A DNA stretch of 64,000 nt from Megaleporinus macrocephalus (taxonomy: Eukaryota; Chordata; Actinopteri; Characiformes; Anostomidae), in the NCBI GenBank assembly GCA_021613375.1, contig CM038716.1:13451274-13515273 (forward strand), written 5' to 3'. The translations under genes and the position numbers were made by a program. Positions 1 to 11,356 of the stretch are shown here, one piece after another; positions within the stretch are counted from its first letter, which is position 1, and each line of letters starts with the position of its first letter. The notes under the pieces are model-generated. The model worked only from the letters and a program-made list of their open reading frames with translations. It did no database searches and was not told the DNA's origin.

Positions 1-3000
1 GTTAGTACGTTGGTGTAGTGGATAGTACGGTGGTGTAGTGGTTAGTACGGTGGTGTAGTGGTTATTATGGTGATGTAGTGGTTAGTACATTGGAGTAGTG
101 GTCAGTACGGTGGTGTAGTGGTCACTACGGTGGTTTAGTGGTTAGTACGATGATGTAGTGGTTAGTACGGTGGTGTAGTGGTTAGTAAGGTGGTGTAGTG
201 GTTAATATGGTGGTGTAGTGGTTAGTACGGTGGTGTAGAGGTTAGTATGGTGGTGTAGTGGTTAGTATGGTGGTGTAGTGGTTAGTATGGTGGTGTAGTG
301 GTTAGTACGGTGGTGTAGAGGTTAGTATGGTGGTGTAATGGTTAATATGGTGGTGTAGTGGTTAGTATGGTGGTGTAGTGGTTAGTACGGTGGTGTAGAG
401 GTTAGTATGGTGGTGTAGTGGTTATTATGGTGATGTAGTGGTTAGTACATTGGAGTAGTGGTCAGTACGGTGGTGTAGTGGTCAGTACGGTGGTTTAGTG
501 GTTAGTATGGTGATGTAGTGGTTAGTACGTTGGTGTAGTGGTTAGTACGGTGTTGAAGTGGTTAGTACGATGATGTAGTGGTCAGTATGGTGGTGTAGTG
601 GTTAGTACGGTGGTGTAGTGGTTATCATGGTGGTGTAGTGGTCAGTACGGTGGTGTAGTGGTCAGTACGGTGGTTTAGTGGTTAGTACGGTGGTGTAGTG
701 GTTAGTACGGTGGTGTAGTGGTTAGTACGGTGGTGAAGTGGTTAGTACGATGATGTAGTGGTCAGTATGGTGGTGTAGTGGTTAGTATGGTGGTGTAGTG
801 GTTAGTACGGTGGTGTAGTGGTTAGTATGGTGGTGTAGTGGTTAGTATGGTGGTGTAGTGGTTAGTACGGTGGTGTAGTTGTTAGTATGGTGGTGTAGTG
901 GTTAGTACGATGACGTTGTGGTTTGTATGGTGGTGTAGTGGTTTGTACGATGATGTAATGGTTAGTAAGGTGGTGTAGTGGTTAGTATGGTGGTGTAGTG
1001 GTTAGTACGGTGGTGTAGTGGTCAGTACAGTGGTTTAGTGGTTAGTATGGTGGTGTAGTGGTTAGTACGTTGGTGTAGTGGATAGTACGGTGATGTAGTG
1101 GTTAGTACGGTGGTGTAGTGGTTATTATGGTGATGTAGTGGTTAGTACATTGGAGTAGTGGTCAGTACGGTGGTGTTGTGGTCAGTACGGTGGTTTAGTG
1201 GTTAGTATGGTGGTGTAGTGGTTAGTCCGTTGGTGTAGTGGTTAGTACGGTGTTGAAGTGGTTAGTACGATGATGTAGTGGTCAGTATGGTGGTGTAGTG
1301 GTTAGTACGGTGGTGTAGTGGTTATCATGGTGGTGTAGTGGTTAGTACGGTGGTGTAGTGGTTAGTATGGTGGTGTAGTGGTTAGTACGATGATGTAGTG
1401 GTTAGTATGGTGGTGTAGTGGTTAGTACGATGATGTAGTGGATAGTACGGTGGTGTAGTGGTTAGTACGGTGGTGTAGTGGTTAGTAAGGTGGTGTAGTG
1501 GTTAATATGGTGGTGTAGTGGTTAGTACGGTGGTGTAGAGGTTAGTATGGTGGTGTAGTGGTTAGTATGGTGGTGTAGTGGTTAGTATGGTGGTGTAGTG
1601 GTTAGTATGGTGGTGTAGTGGTTAGTACGGTCGTGTAGAGGTTAGTATGGTGGTGTAATGGTTAATATGGTGGTGTAGTGGTTAGTATGGTGGTGTAGTG
1701 GTTAGTACGGTGGTGTAGAGGTTAGTATGGTGGTGTAGTGGTTAATATGGTGGTGTAGTGGTTAGTATGGTGGTGTAGTGGTTAGTATGGTGGTGTAGTG
1801 GTTAGTACGGTGGTGTAGTGGTTAGTATGGTGGTGTAGTGGTTAGTATGGTGGTGTAGTGGTTAGTACGGTGGTGTAGTTGTTAGTATGGTGGTGTAGTG
1901 GTTAGTACGATGACGTAGTGGTTAGTATGCTGGTGTAGTGGTTTGTACGATGATGTAATGGTTAGTAAGGTGGTGTAGTGGTTAGTATGGTGGTGTAGTG
2001 GTTAGTACGGTGGTGTAGTGGTCAGTACAGTGGTTTAGTGGTTAGTATGGTGGTGTAGTGGTTAGTACGTTGGTGTAGTGGATAGTACGGTGGTGTAGTG
2101 GTTAGTACGGTGGTGTAGTGGTTATTATGGTGATGTAGTGGTTAGTACATTGGAGTAGTGGTCAGTACGGTGGTGTAGTGGTCAGTACGGTGGTTTAGTG
2201 GTTAGTATGGTGGTGTAGTGGTTAGTACGTTGGTGTAGTGGTTAGTACGGTGTTGAAGTGGTTAGTACGATGATGTAGTGGTCAGTATGGTGGTGTAGTG
2301 GTTAGTACGGTGGTGTAGTGGTTATCATGGTGGTGTAGTGGTTAGTACGGTGGTGTAGTGGTTAGTATGGTGGTGTAGTGGTTAGTACGATGATGTAGTG
2401 GTTAGTATGGTGGTGTAGTGGTTAGTACGATGATGTAGTGGATAGTACGGTGGTGTAGTGGTTAGTACGGTGGTGTAGTGGTTAGTAAGGTGGTGTAGTG
2501 GTTAATATGGTGGTGTAGTGGTTAGTACGGTGGTGTAGAGGTTAGTATGGTGGTGTAGTGGTTAGTATGGTGGTGTAGTGGTTAGTATGGTGGTGTAGTG
2601 GTTAGTATGGTGGTGTAGTGGTTAGTACGGTGGTGTAGAGGTTAGTATGGTGGTGTAATGGTTAATATGGTGGTGTAGTGGTTAGTATGGTGGTGTAGTG
2701 GTTAGTATGGTGGTGTAGTGGTTAGTACGGTGGTGTAGAGGTTAGTATGGTGGTGTAATGGTTAGTATGGTGGTGTAGTGGTTAGTATGGTGGTGTAGTG
2801 GTTAGTACGGTGGTTTAGTGGTCGCTATGGTGGTGTAGTGGTTAGTACGTTGGTGTAGTGGTTAGTACGGTGGTGTAGTGGTTAGTACGATGGTGTAGTG
2901 GTTAGTACGGTGGTGTAGTGGTTAGTATGGTGGTGTAGTGGTTAGTATGGTGGTGTAGTGGTTAGTATGTTGGTGTAGTGGTTAGTATGGTGGTGTAGTG

Positions 3001-3335
3001 GTTAGTATGGTGGTGTAGTGGTTAGTACGATGGTTTAGTGGTTAGTACGATGGCATAGTGGTTAGTACGGTGGTGTAGTGGTTAGTATGGTGGTGTAGTG
3101 GTTAGTATGGGGGTGTAGTGGTTCGTACGGTGGTGTAGTGGTTAGTATGGTGGTGTAGTGGTTAGTATGGTGGTGTAGTGGTTAGTATGTTGGTGTAGTG
3201 GTTAGCATGGTGGTGTAGTGGTTAGTATGGTGGTGTAGTGGTTAGTATGGTGGTGTAGTGGTTAGTACGGTGGTTTAGTGGTTAGTACGATGGCGTAGTG
3301 GTTAGTATGGTGGTGTAGTGGTTAGTACGATGGCA
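1..3335. repeat. 20-bp minisatellite array with 1-kb higher-order repeat
   Basis: About 166 head-to-tail copies of a 20-bp unit close to GTTAGTATGGTGGTGTAGTG, with almost no indels, so the phase holds for 3.3 kb. Point variants (gttattatgg, gttatcatgg, tggagtagtg, tgttgaagtg, tggtgtagag) recur in the same order. Marker units at 861, 901 and 1121 reappear at 1861, 1901 and 2121, which gives an exact 1,000-bp (50-unit) higher-order repeat over roughly 800-1700 and 1800-2700. An older partial copy of the pattern lies at 61 and 421. The array starts before the window and ends where the unit decays into tggcaatgac. There is no open frame and no sign of transcription. Confidence 0.97.
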
Positions 3336-3369
3336 ATGACACTGGGATTGGCATATATATACATATGTG

Positions 3370-3390
3370 TTTCCAAATATTTGACTGGTA

Positions 3391-3427
<37 letters not shown>
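3370..3427. repeat. Tc1-type terminal remnant followed by (TA)n
   Basis: The stretch ccaaatatttgactggtagtg resembles the outer end of fish Tc1/mariner inverted repeats. It runs straight into a (TA)n tract at 3395-3427, as at the other Tc1 MITEs in this window. Only about 25 bp of the element is left, so the family call is tentative. Confidence 0.45.
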
Positions 3428-3430
<3 letters not shown>

Positions 3431-4465
3431 TATTATTTTTTTTTCAACACTGTGAGTTTTAAAATCAGTAATTTAGTTCATACAGTCTGACTGAATGCTT
3501 ACCGTCCTTCATTTAAATCCAAGTACAATAGCAGTGCTTAAGTTATAAAGGATATGTCAACCATACAGCCCGAACCAAAGAATTCCAGGCTTTCTTATAT
3601 TCTTAGATGTTCTATGAGCTGTGAAAACATCCAAATTACATTGCAATACACTTGAGCAACTATACAACACATAAGTGGAAAAGTCTAATGCCTGTTTGCT
3701 CGGAAACTTAGACTGGATACTGAAGAAACCGGAGTCTGTGTAAGCCTCCCTGCTTCATAAACCAAGTGTAAAACATTATAATGTCCAGCGCAGTGGGTGA
3801 CTGACCCTGAACAGCCTGTGCTGAATTAAACATGCTCACTAACACAGTGTACTTGGTAGCAACTCGGGAAAACAAAAACAGAGGGAATTGAACTTCTGTC
3901 CGTCCACACTGCAGCAGGAGCTCGCTGCTCGTTTACCACACTCCAGAGCTATTACTCATTAGCAACAAGCTTTAAATGTCAGACCCACATGCTGGGAACA
4001 TGCGGAACATGGAGCATAACACTGAAACGTCTGACAATGTTAACAAAATTCATGTTTTTATGATGTGAGTAGCTTATAATTTTAGTTAATATGGCTTAGA
4101 TGTTGACCTGGCCTGTAACTCACTCGCTCACATTCAGCAGGTTAATGTTTCTCCACAGTGGGCAGTAATATGTCACTGTGGAAGCTCGTTTAATTTGTTT
4201 TGCATGACTCTTCACATCCTTGATTGATTGATTTTCGTGGTTACTCTTTTTGGTTTCTTGGTATCCGGGGAGTCATAATGACTCACGCTGTATAAAAATA
4301 ATTTTTCCTTCCAGCACTCCTTCACACACCTGAGGCTCATTATCTCCTCACTTCCCTCTGTTCTGTTTGCTGGGTCTGTCTGAAGTGATGATAATTGATG
4401 CATTCATATTCATTCCGAGAGTTTTACACACTATAATTTTCCGTATTCCAAATTTTGTTAATTTA
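3428..4465. other. No gene seen; unique-looking non-coding DNA
   Basis: Mixed-composition sequence. The only frame of note is 63 codons on the minus strand at 4212-4403, with no recognisable domain. I see no tandem structure, transposon end or RNA-like element. Confidence 0.5.
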
Positions 4466-4660
4466 CAGTACACTGTTAAAAATTGTGGCGTTTTAAGTTT
4501 TTAAAAATATATATTTTTTTTAATAATTTGAACTTGAATTAATACATTTTTGAGCATAAAACACAAATTCTTACTTAGTATTTGAAATTTACTTAACTCA
4601 AAATTTTAAGACAGTACTGACGCCAACTTTTTAAAATCAAAACAGCTTACTTTTTTTTTT
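4466..4660. mobile_element. Possible small MITE fragment
   Basis: An AT-rich segment whose two ends are roughly inverted: a gttaaaaattgtggcgtttt-like left side and a gacgccaactttttaaaa-like right side that match when one is reverse complemented. It resembles the AT-rich cargo of short fish MITEs. No clear target duplication was found. Confidence 0.3.
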
Positions 4661-4794
4661 TTTACCATGTACAATTCTCAAATATTGACCGTCTAGTCAA
4701 TTCATAGACATCAATAATGGGAAAACAGTGATTGCTAGTTGATTGAATGTGATTATGGTACTAGTTTTATAGCGTTATCAGGTTTCTCCAGCAA

Positions 4795-4890
4795 AAAGCT
4801 CTACACCAGGGGTATTTAATTAGAATTCAGTAAGGTCCAATTGGTGGAAATTTCTTCAGGCCAAGGTCCGGACCATCATAACTACTAACG
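4795..4890. repeat. Dispersed teleost repeat fragment
   Basis: The run caggggtatttaattagaa, followed by gtaaggtccaattgg and ccaaggtccggaccatcat, resembles a dispersed repeat I remember from several fish genomes, probably the end of a DNA transposon. Recognition is from memory and the class is uncertain. Confidence 0.4.
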
Positions 4891-5394
4891 TGTGTTCTGA
4901 TTAAGTGGTGTATCCTGTTAAGTAGTCTAGTATCAGCATCTTATACCATCAGCTACTGAAACACGAACACTTCACACATACCAGTCAGTATATTTCAGTT
5001 TATTTACTGTTTGAATGATGAACTGAATTAATTATTTATATTATTATTTATAAATGAATTATAAATTAATTATAAAGCTTCAAATAAATGTTTTTTCCCT
5101 CACTTGAAGTAAACACAAGGGCTGTATTTAAAAAAAACAATGCTTTTTTAAAAAAGTGAGAAAAGTAAATCAAATAATCATCTTCTTGTTAACTTGACTT
5201 AACATCTTAACAGTTTCTCTCTCTCTTGTGTTCTTCTCTCAGACTTTCTCTTGTTTAGTGAGAGAAGTGAGCTCTTGGTTGTCCAGCCAGGACTTTAAAC
5301 CTGGGCTGTAATGGTTTGAGGGCTGTTCTCACATACATAAGAGATATACATGGCTATTTTTAATTCTTCACAGTCTCAGAACATGTATATTTAT

Positions 5395-5470
5395 TTTTAT
5401 ATTTATATATATGGCATTTAGCAGATGCTCTTATCCAGAGTGATTAACAAAAGTGCTTAGTGTTCAGTTA
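5395..5470. repeat. Dispersed teleost repeat fragment (tttagcagatgctcttatcc)
   Basis: The core ggcatttagcagatgctctt, followed by atccagagtgattaac, is a motif I remember as interspersed in many fish genomes. It probably belongs to the LINE-like remnant that starts 270 bp downstream. It has no coding content. Confidence 0.4.
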
Positions 5471-5739
5471 GAGTATGAGTATCTCTATCTAGTACAAACA
5501 GGTTTAAGTCCAAACTACTCTTATACTCAAACACTGCTACAAACTAGTACCAGTGCTGATACCTAGAAAGAAGAACCAAATATAAGATTATACACAGAGC
5601 AACACCTAGCAAGTCTGGAACACCTACAGAGAAGAGAATAAATACACTACATACAGTATCAGTGCAGTACTTATCCAGAGTTCCTAGAAGATCAAGTTCA
5701 ATTATGGTTTCTACCAGTGCTTCAGTAGATCAGTGCTTA

Positions 5740-6465
5740 TAAGTGCTTCACAAAGAGACGGTGGTCTTCAGTCTGAGTTTGAAGACCGTGAGAGAGTTTT
5801 CCATGAATCTTGAGAGATGGCGGGTCAAGCCGAGCCGTACTTGGAAGGGCTCCAGGTGCGGATCGACTTTTGACCATTGTCATAAGGTCAGGAGGAGCTG
5901 GTCCATTCTCGGCTTTATAGGCATCAGAACTTTAAACTGAATGCGAGCAGCTACAGAAAGCCAGTGAAGGAAGCGCAGCAGTGAAGTGACGTGAGTGAAC
6001 TTGGGAAGATTGAAGACGAGCCGTGCTGCTGCATTCTGGATCAGTTGAAGGTCCTGATGGTCTGCAGAGGAAGACCAGCCAGGAGAGAGTTGCAGTAGAA
6101 TGATGTTGTGGAGAATGTATCTGCATGACTGAGTCAGGTTCGTAATCTGGGCTGAGAACCATAACTGGTCATCCAGAGTCACCCTGAGGTTTCTTGCATC
6201 TTTAGACGTAACAATCGAAGAGTTCTCGAATGAGATCCTGCTGGGGACCTGTTGGTTTGAAGATGTCTGTGGGAAGAATAAACATGTCTCGGTCCATTCC
6301 TGGTTGATGATGTTCTGATCAATAAGAGTATGTTCACCACCAGATCTGACTGGAACAGAGGTAAATAATTCATATTGTTAGAGAAGTAGATCATATCTTG
6401 AGCTCCAGTTTGAAGAACAAAGTTAGGTTCCAGATTTCTCCTGGACGCCCCAGACATTGTATGAA
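5740..6465 (-). pseudogene. Decayed non-LTR retrotransposon (LINE) C-terminal fragment
   Basis: Minus-strand frames at 5880-6182 and 6179-6457 carry a LINE ORF2 tail. The first contains QNAAARLVFNLPKF, then LLRFLHWLSVAARIQFKVL. This fits the segment after the reverse transcriptase in fish L2/Rex-like LINEs (usually LIQNAAARLV...LHWLPV..RI.FK). The frame breaks near 6180 and there is no upstream catalytic domain, so this is a truncated dead copy. Similar DNA in the same orientation lies at 35850-36235, matching through the GCTGGTCCA and AGTTGCAGTAG blocks. The exact clade cannot be fixed by eye. Confidence 0.7.
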
Positions 6466-6469
6466 TGTA

Positions 6470-8180
6470 TTCAGTTCCTTCAGCAGCAAATCTTGATTTA
6501 GCTTAATGAAGTACTGAGCAGTCAAAGCAGGTATTAGATGAGAACTGATAATAATACTGGGTTGTTTAGGAGAAGCTTGGAAAGGAACGAGCTTCTAAAG
6601 CTTCGACACAGCTTTTTCCAGTCCAGTGATGTCTGTTGGGAGATTGTTCAGACTGTCTAGACCGTGATGGAATAATTCACACTCTCCGGGCTCGTGGGTT
6701 TGGGCGAACTTGAGCATCTCCGTGTAGAACGGCGTCTGAAGCTTTGGAGTTGGCTCCTGATTCCCGGATGTCCAGGATCAGAGCATCTCTTTCTGGGATC
6801 GACTCCCAGTCCTGCTAGTTTTGGAGGAGTCTGTGAATCATTGTGTTCTTTGTTGTGGTTGCCAACATTGTTCTGGTTTTGACTTCGGCCTGTATTATTC
6901 ATTCGCTCTCTGAGCCTGTCTGCTCTGCAGCACTGAGGTCGTTCTCGAACCAGTTTCTGAAGAACCTTCCGCTGTTAAGTGCTGTGAAAACTTGTTCTAC
7001 GCGGCTGTCCGCCAAGAAATTGCATGTCTTTCCAATTTCTAAACTGATTTTAAACTTGAAACTAAGAGACAGCACTCGTAAATGTGACTCATGACTTTCT
7101 GCTTGCGGTGGACGTTGGTAGTCATGGCATTTTGGTCTGACTGTGTTTATCATGACCTTCTCTTTCAATGATTTTGTGTAAAATCCGCTGCACGTGGGTC
7201 TCCATTGTTGTATCTACTGACGTGATCAGCGGGTAGTGACGTCAAATGGTTGCAGTAACCGGCCGTCACGCTCGAGCACAGCTAGCTACTAAGCATGCTA
7301 CTGTTCAGTCTTTACAGTTTGAGCTAGAACTCAACATCTCTGACATCAGCGGTGACATCACACACCACGTTAGTGTAAATGGTGAACAGAGAGGGTGGAG
7401 GAGAGAGTGACACAGTGCTGGAGTTGTTGTGAAGCTGTGTGTTGGTGTTGATGGAGAAGGAGAGTGTCTGTTAAAGGAGCTCCGCTTTCTAGCAGGAAAC
7501 ATTCACGCTCAGTAAACAGCTAGATACACTGAACGGGAGTGTCTCTGAACTTCACACTCCTTTATTAGTGAGTAGTATGTTCACTACTAAGACTGGACTT
7601 TCACCTTCAGGATCCACAAACGAGGAGAAGCAGCTGACGCTAACGCTAAACGTTCTCAGGAGAGAATCCAGCGCATGTTCACGTTCACGGTTCTTCTCGC
7701 GGTTCTTCATAATCTGGAGCTTCTGGACTTCCTGTGTGGAGAAACTGTGACTGCATTGTGTTTTAGTCTCCGCTTAAAACCAACAGCCTCCGTCAAGTCT
7801 CTCACCAGTGGTGGTCTACTGAACCACTCACACTCATCCAGACTGAAGTGAGGAGAGCAGAGCGGGGGTCTTTGGGTAGCTGTGTTGGTCCACACGCTGC
7901 TTCACTAACTATTCTCCTTGTTTATGTTTGTGAAGCTGTTTAGACTAATATCAGTCTTCACACTGCCTTTCACTGAAACAACACCAACAACACAATGTAC
8001 ATGGTTTTCTTTAAGCTAGGTTAGTAACTAACATCCACTCCTTCACACCACAGTCCAGTTCAGACCTGAAACCATCTGACCTCATCTACCCAGCAGGCCT
8101 TGAACTTCAGTAATAATGTCTGCGTCCATATGTTACATATGCAACGATACCTTTTAGTTATGTTATAGCTGTTCTAGACA
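6470..8180. other. No gene recognised; several short frames
   Basis: A 1.7-kb stretch with short overlapping frames on both strands (all under 93 codons) and no recognisable domain. Composition is more balanced than in the neighbours, with serine-rich minus-strand frames around 6657-6902 and 7305-7502. On the minus strand there is an AATAAAGGAGTGTG near 7560 that could be a polyadenylation signal, but no convincing exon lies upstream. It may be the non-coding part of an unrecognised transposon. Confidence 0.45.
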
Positions 8181-8189
8181 ACTGATCAA

Positions 8190-8855
8190 TAAGTGTATGT
8201 TGACCAGTAAGAACAGCAGATCTGATTAGAACAGATGTAAATAATCATACATACAATACAAACAACCATCCGAAAGCCTGTGATTGTTTTAAACGATTAA
8301 ATCTATTAGGATTTTATTTTTATATTATTATTATTATTATTTATTGATTTATTTATTTTTATTTTTTATTTTTTTACATTTGTTTTATTTTACTTTTATT
8401 TTAGTTATTTTTTATTATTATTATCTTTTTAATTTTTATTATTTATTATTTGTATTATTTTATTATTATAATTATCCATTTTTTATCGTGTTTGTTTTAT
8501 TGATTATTTTTATTAGCATTTCAACTTTTTATTATCTTGGTGTATGTAATATGTTTATTTTATATTCTTTAGTATTCTTTTATAATAATTTTTACATTGT
8601 ATTTTTAATGCATCTATATTAAATGTTTATTTAAAATTGGTATTTTATTTATTATTTTTGCTCATTTTCTATCCCTTTAACTGTATATGCTCGGCTGCAT
8701 TGAAAATGAGGGTCATCCCTCAATGTATTTCCGAGAATAAATAAAGGTTGATTGATTGAAAGTAACTTGAATATGTTATTGTGAGAGAAGTAGATCAGAT
8801 CTTTATCTTAAGTTCTTTAGTTCCAGACATTGTATGAATATACTCCCACAGTGGG
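8190..8855. repeat. Second copy of the 6310-6470 segment, split by a LINE tail
   Basis: 8190-8250 (gatcaataag..., agatctgattagaacag) matches 6315-6375. 8775-8855 (gagagaagtagatcagat, ccagacattgtatgaat) matches 6378-6475. The roughly 510 bp between the two halves has no counterpart at 6375 and contains a LINE 3' end, so this is an interrupted duplicate. Confidence 0.65.
8265..8760 (+). mobile_element. LINE 3' tail ending in TTGATTGATTGA
   Basis: A T-rich segment ends in gctcggctgcattgaaaatg, an AATAAATAAAGG block and a short TTGATTGATTGA tail. The same arrangement recurs at 46620-47030. Conserved 3' UTRs with short GATT repeats are typical of fish CR1/L2/Rex-like LINEs. The 92-codon frame at 8344-8622 is only a poly-T-derived phenylalanine, tyrosine and isoleucine string and is not a gene. 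Confidence 0.65.
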
Positions 8856-8884
8856 TCTTAACGGGGAACTAGATCAAGTTCTAC

Positions 8885-9535
8885 CTTTGTTTTTAGAGAA
8901 TTGCAGTTAACGTTGGCTCTTTCTTTTCTACTAGCACTACCAGTGGAGTTCCTCAAGGGTCAATACTGGTGCCAACACTCGTTTTGTTGTTTACTTGTTC
9001 TGAGCAGAGTTACTAGGAAATATGACAACCTGTTTTATTGTTATGCTGACAATACACTGTTTTATTTCCCAACCGTGGCCTACTGGCGAGCGCTGACCAC
9101 AAAGAGTGTCCCCTCAATGAAACTCTGAATTAAATTAAACCAGCAGTACAGGTGTTCGTAAGTTTTCATTGTCTTGTTTACAGGTAGTCCTAAACACGGT
9201 CCTTTCTTCACTTTCACCTCCCTTCACTGGCTCCCTGGCCTTTATGGGATACCAGTTCAAGGACCTTTTATTATTTTTTCTTCTTTTATAAGGCCCTACA
9301 TGGTTCGGCGTGCACTTATATAACAGAGTTACGCCAGCCTTCCTCTTCTTCCCGGTCTCTGAGGTCATCAGATCAATTTTTCATGGCTGTAACATGGTCT
9401 CGGCGGAAGCTCAGCGACAAGCAGGCTTTTGCAGGCGCAGGGCAGAGGCTACGGAACAGCCTACCACTGGACATTAGGGCTGCTCCCTCTGTCTCCACTA
9501 TTACGACAAGGTTAAAAACTTAGTTTGACCAGTAA
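8885..9535 (+). pseudogene. Frameshifted LINE reverse-transcriptase fragment
   Basis: A plus-strand remnant of a LINE ORF2. At 8942 one frame reads SGVPQGSILVPTLVLLF, the conserved GVPQGS motif of reverse transcriptase. The catalytic YADD motif follows at 9042-9053 as YADN, in a different frame, so there is an indel between them and the second catalytic aspartate is lost. Further on, frames contain LHWLPV-like and FKALHG-like pieces, then NSLPLDIRAAPSVST and TRLKT before a stop near 9520. That order matches the ORF2 C-terminus of fish L2/Rex1-type elements. Several stops confirm it is dead. Confidence 0.8.
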
Positions 9536-9626
9536 GCTTTTTCTCCCAGAGGTGCTGGAGTTCATGAAAAGGGTTGAAAGATCTTGGTGGAACTTTGGAA
9601 GAACTGTAACACTTCAAACTTGTATT

Positions 9627-10120
9627 CACTACCGCTCAAAAGTTTGGGATCACAGTGAAATGTTCTTGTTTTAATGGAGTATCTTCTTCTTTAACACAAC
9701 AATGGACTGACGGGTCTCTAAAGAAAGTTGTTTCTTTCTGGTCATTGTGAGTCGGTCAGCAAGCCATCAACTGCTGATCTTCAGATACTAAACTAACCTA
9801 GAATGTTTTATACTCACTTATTAGTAGAATGTTTTTCAGCTGTGCATCACAATTGAGCAAGAGTGTCCAAACAACCAATTAGTCCAATAACATCCTTAAC
9901 TTGGATTGGTGGTCGTACCAGGAGATTTAGACAAAGGACTGAGAATTACTGATAATAGAACTATATGTAAAATAAGCCTCTATACAAAAATAGACTTTAA
10001 TACAAACATTTTTATTCTTTAAAATCATCTGATACACTTACATTAATTGTGAAATGAACAATATTGTTTGTGAATTGCATGAAATTAAATTTTACAGTGA
10101 TCCTAAACTTTTGAGTGGTA

Positions 10121-10123
<3 letters not shown>
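9627..10123 (-). mobile_element. Internally deleted Tc1/mariner MITE, copy 1
   Basis: A 497-bp element with terminal inverted repeats: cactaccgctcaaaagtttg on the left and aacttttgagtggtagtg on the right. It borders a (TA)n tract on the right, as expected for a transposon with a TA target. Near its left end, on the minus strand, it keeps the start of a Tc1 transposase (see the copy at 15692). The 61-codon minus frame at 10012-10197 is a by-product of the TA tract. Confidence 0.85.

Positions 10124-10186
<63 letters not shown>
10124..10186. repeat. (TA)n microsatellite
   Basis: An uninterrupted AT dinucleotide tract that begins directly at the end of the Tc1 MITE. Confidence 0.95.
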
Positions 10187-10191
<5 letters not shown>

Positions 10192-10412
10192 CTTCAATTC
10201 ATAAGCCTAAACTAAGACGTGGCATTTATTCAGCTTCAATACATCTTCCTGTTTTTGCTCTCCTGTTATTCCAATGTTTGTTTGGTTTCCTAGCTCCTCC
10301 TCGTCTCAGCCCTGATATCACGCCCTTCACCTGTTCCTAGTTTGTGGCTCCTCCCCTTCTAAGGTGTTTCTTTGTCTAACCTTGTGTATTTATACATCTC
10401 TGTTTGCTGCTG

Positions 10413-10454
<42 letters not shown>

Positions 10455-10815
10455 TCCATTATCAGTAATGGAGTAACATGGTCTCGTTACTCCTATTTCA
10501 TTTCAGTTTGTTTTCATTCATGTACATTTACATTCCAGTAAAGATTATTAATAACATGTCTTTGAAGTTTGACTTCATTACAAAACTTATAGACAACTAG
10601 TCATCATATCTTCTGCTCCATGAAACACATGTTAATGTTCAGTAGTAACAGATATGCTTCTTTAATACATTTACATTGTACCAAACTCATTTTCAATGGC
10701 CGTATATGAGCTGAAACAGGAAGCCCAGCGCATCCCAAATTTATCAACATTAACATTTTAATAGAACATTATAGTCTTTATGGAGTTTAGAAGAATGGGA
10801 TTTTTGGGGAGGTAG
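10187..10815. other. No gene seen; contains a (TA)n tract
   Basis: Low-complexity and unique sequence with a second (TA)n tract at 10414-10452. No frame, transposon end or RNA gene was recognised. Confidence 0.5.
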
Positions 10816-10819
10816 GCTA

Positions 10820-11045
10820 GTGCACTGTAGACCCCTGTGGTGCGGCCTAAGCTTTTGTCCTTAATGGTATTTTTCTCTTACATTACTTTTACTTTTATAC
10901 CTTAAGTAGTTCTGAAAGCAGTACTTTATACTTTTACTGGAGTAAGAAGCTTTAGTTGATACTTATATTTATAGTATATTTAAACCCTAGTATCTATACT
11001 TCTACCTGAGTAATGAATGTGAATACTTTTGACATCTTTGTCCAC
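10820..11045. repeat. Dispersed repeat shared with 22075-22310
   Basis: Runs such as gtagacccctgtggt, ttacattacttttactttta and accctagtatctatacttct are shared, in the same order and strand, with 22075-22310. The core resembles a common fish repeat made of ACTTTTACT-type motifs. No coding content. Confidence 0.7.
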
Positions 11046-11356
11046 CATGTTGCAAAGACACCGTTAACTGTCTAGAAGGAGCTGAGGATCTCAGTCCTTG
11101 TAAATCTGTTTAATTGTTGCTCGTTATGGTTCTGTTCACATCTACAGGTGCTTTCAACACCTGATCAAGAGCTCGGTTCTTGAGAGGGCTAATCTTTAAA
11201 GAGTTGAATCATTTTATCAGTGAGGAAACCTCAAAAAGGACACTCGTTGGAAAAAATATTGTTGTGATTTACATTTCAATTGTCTTTTATACACGTCCTC
11301 ATTTGATCTGATTGTAAACGAGGAACGCAACTGTATATTTCCAAGCTCTTTGCATA

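Noticed and set aside
1..3335. Cluster of tRNA genes
   Set aside because: Only a D-arm-like word is present. There is no B-box, anticodon arm or acceptor pairing in the 20-bp unit.
8344..8622. 92-codon membrane-like frame
   Set aside because: It is a translation of T-rich LINE 3' UTR, and the same artefact occurs at 46612-46881.
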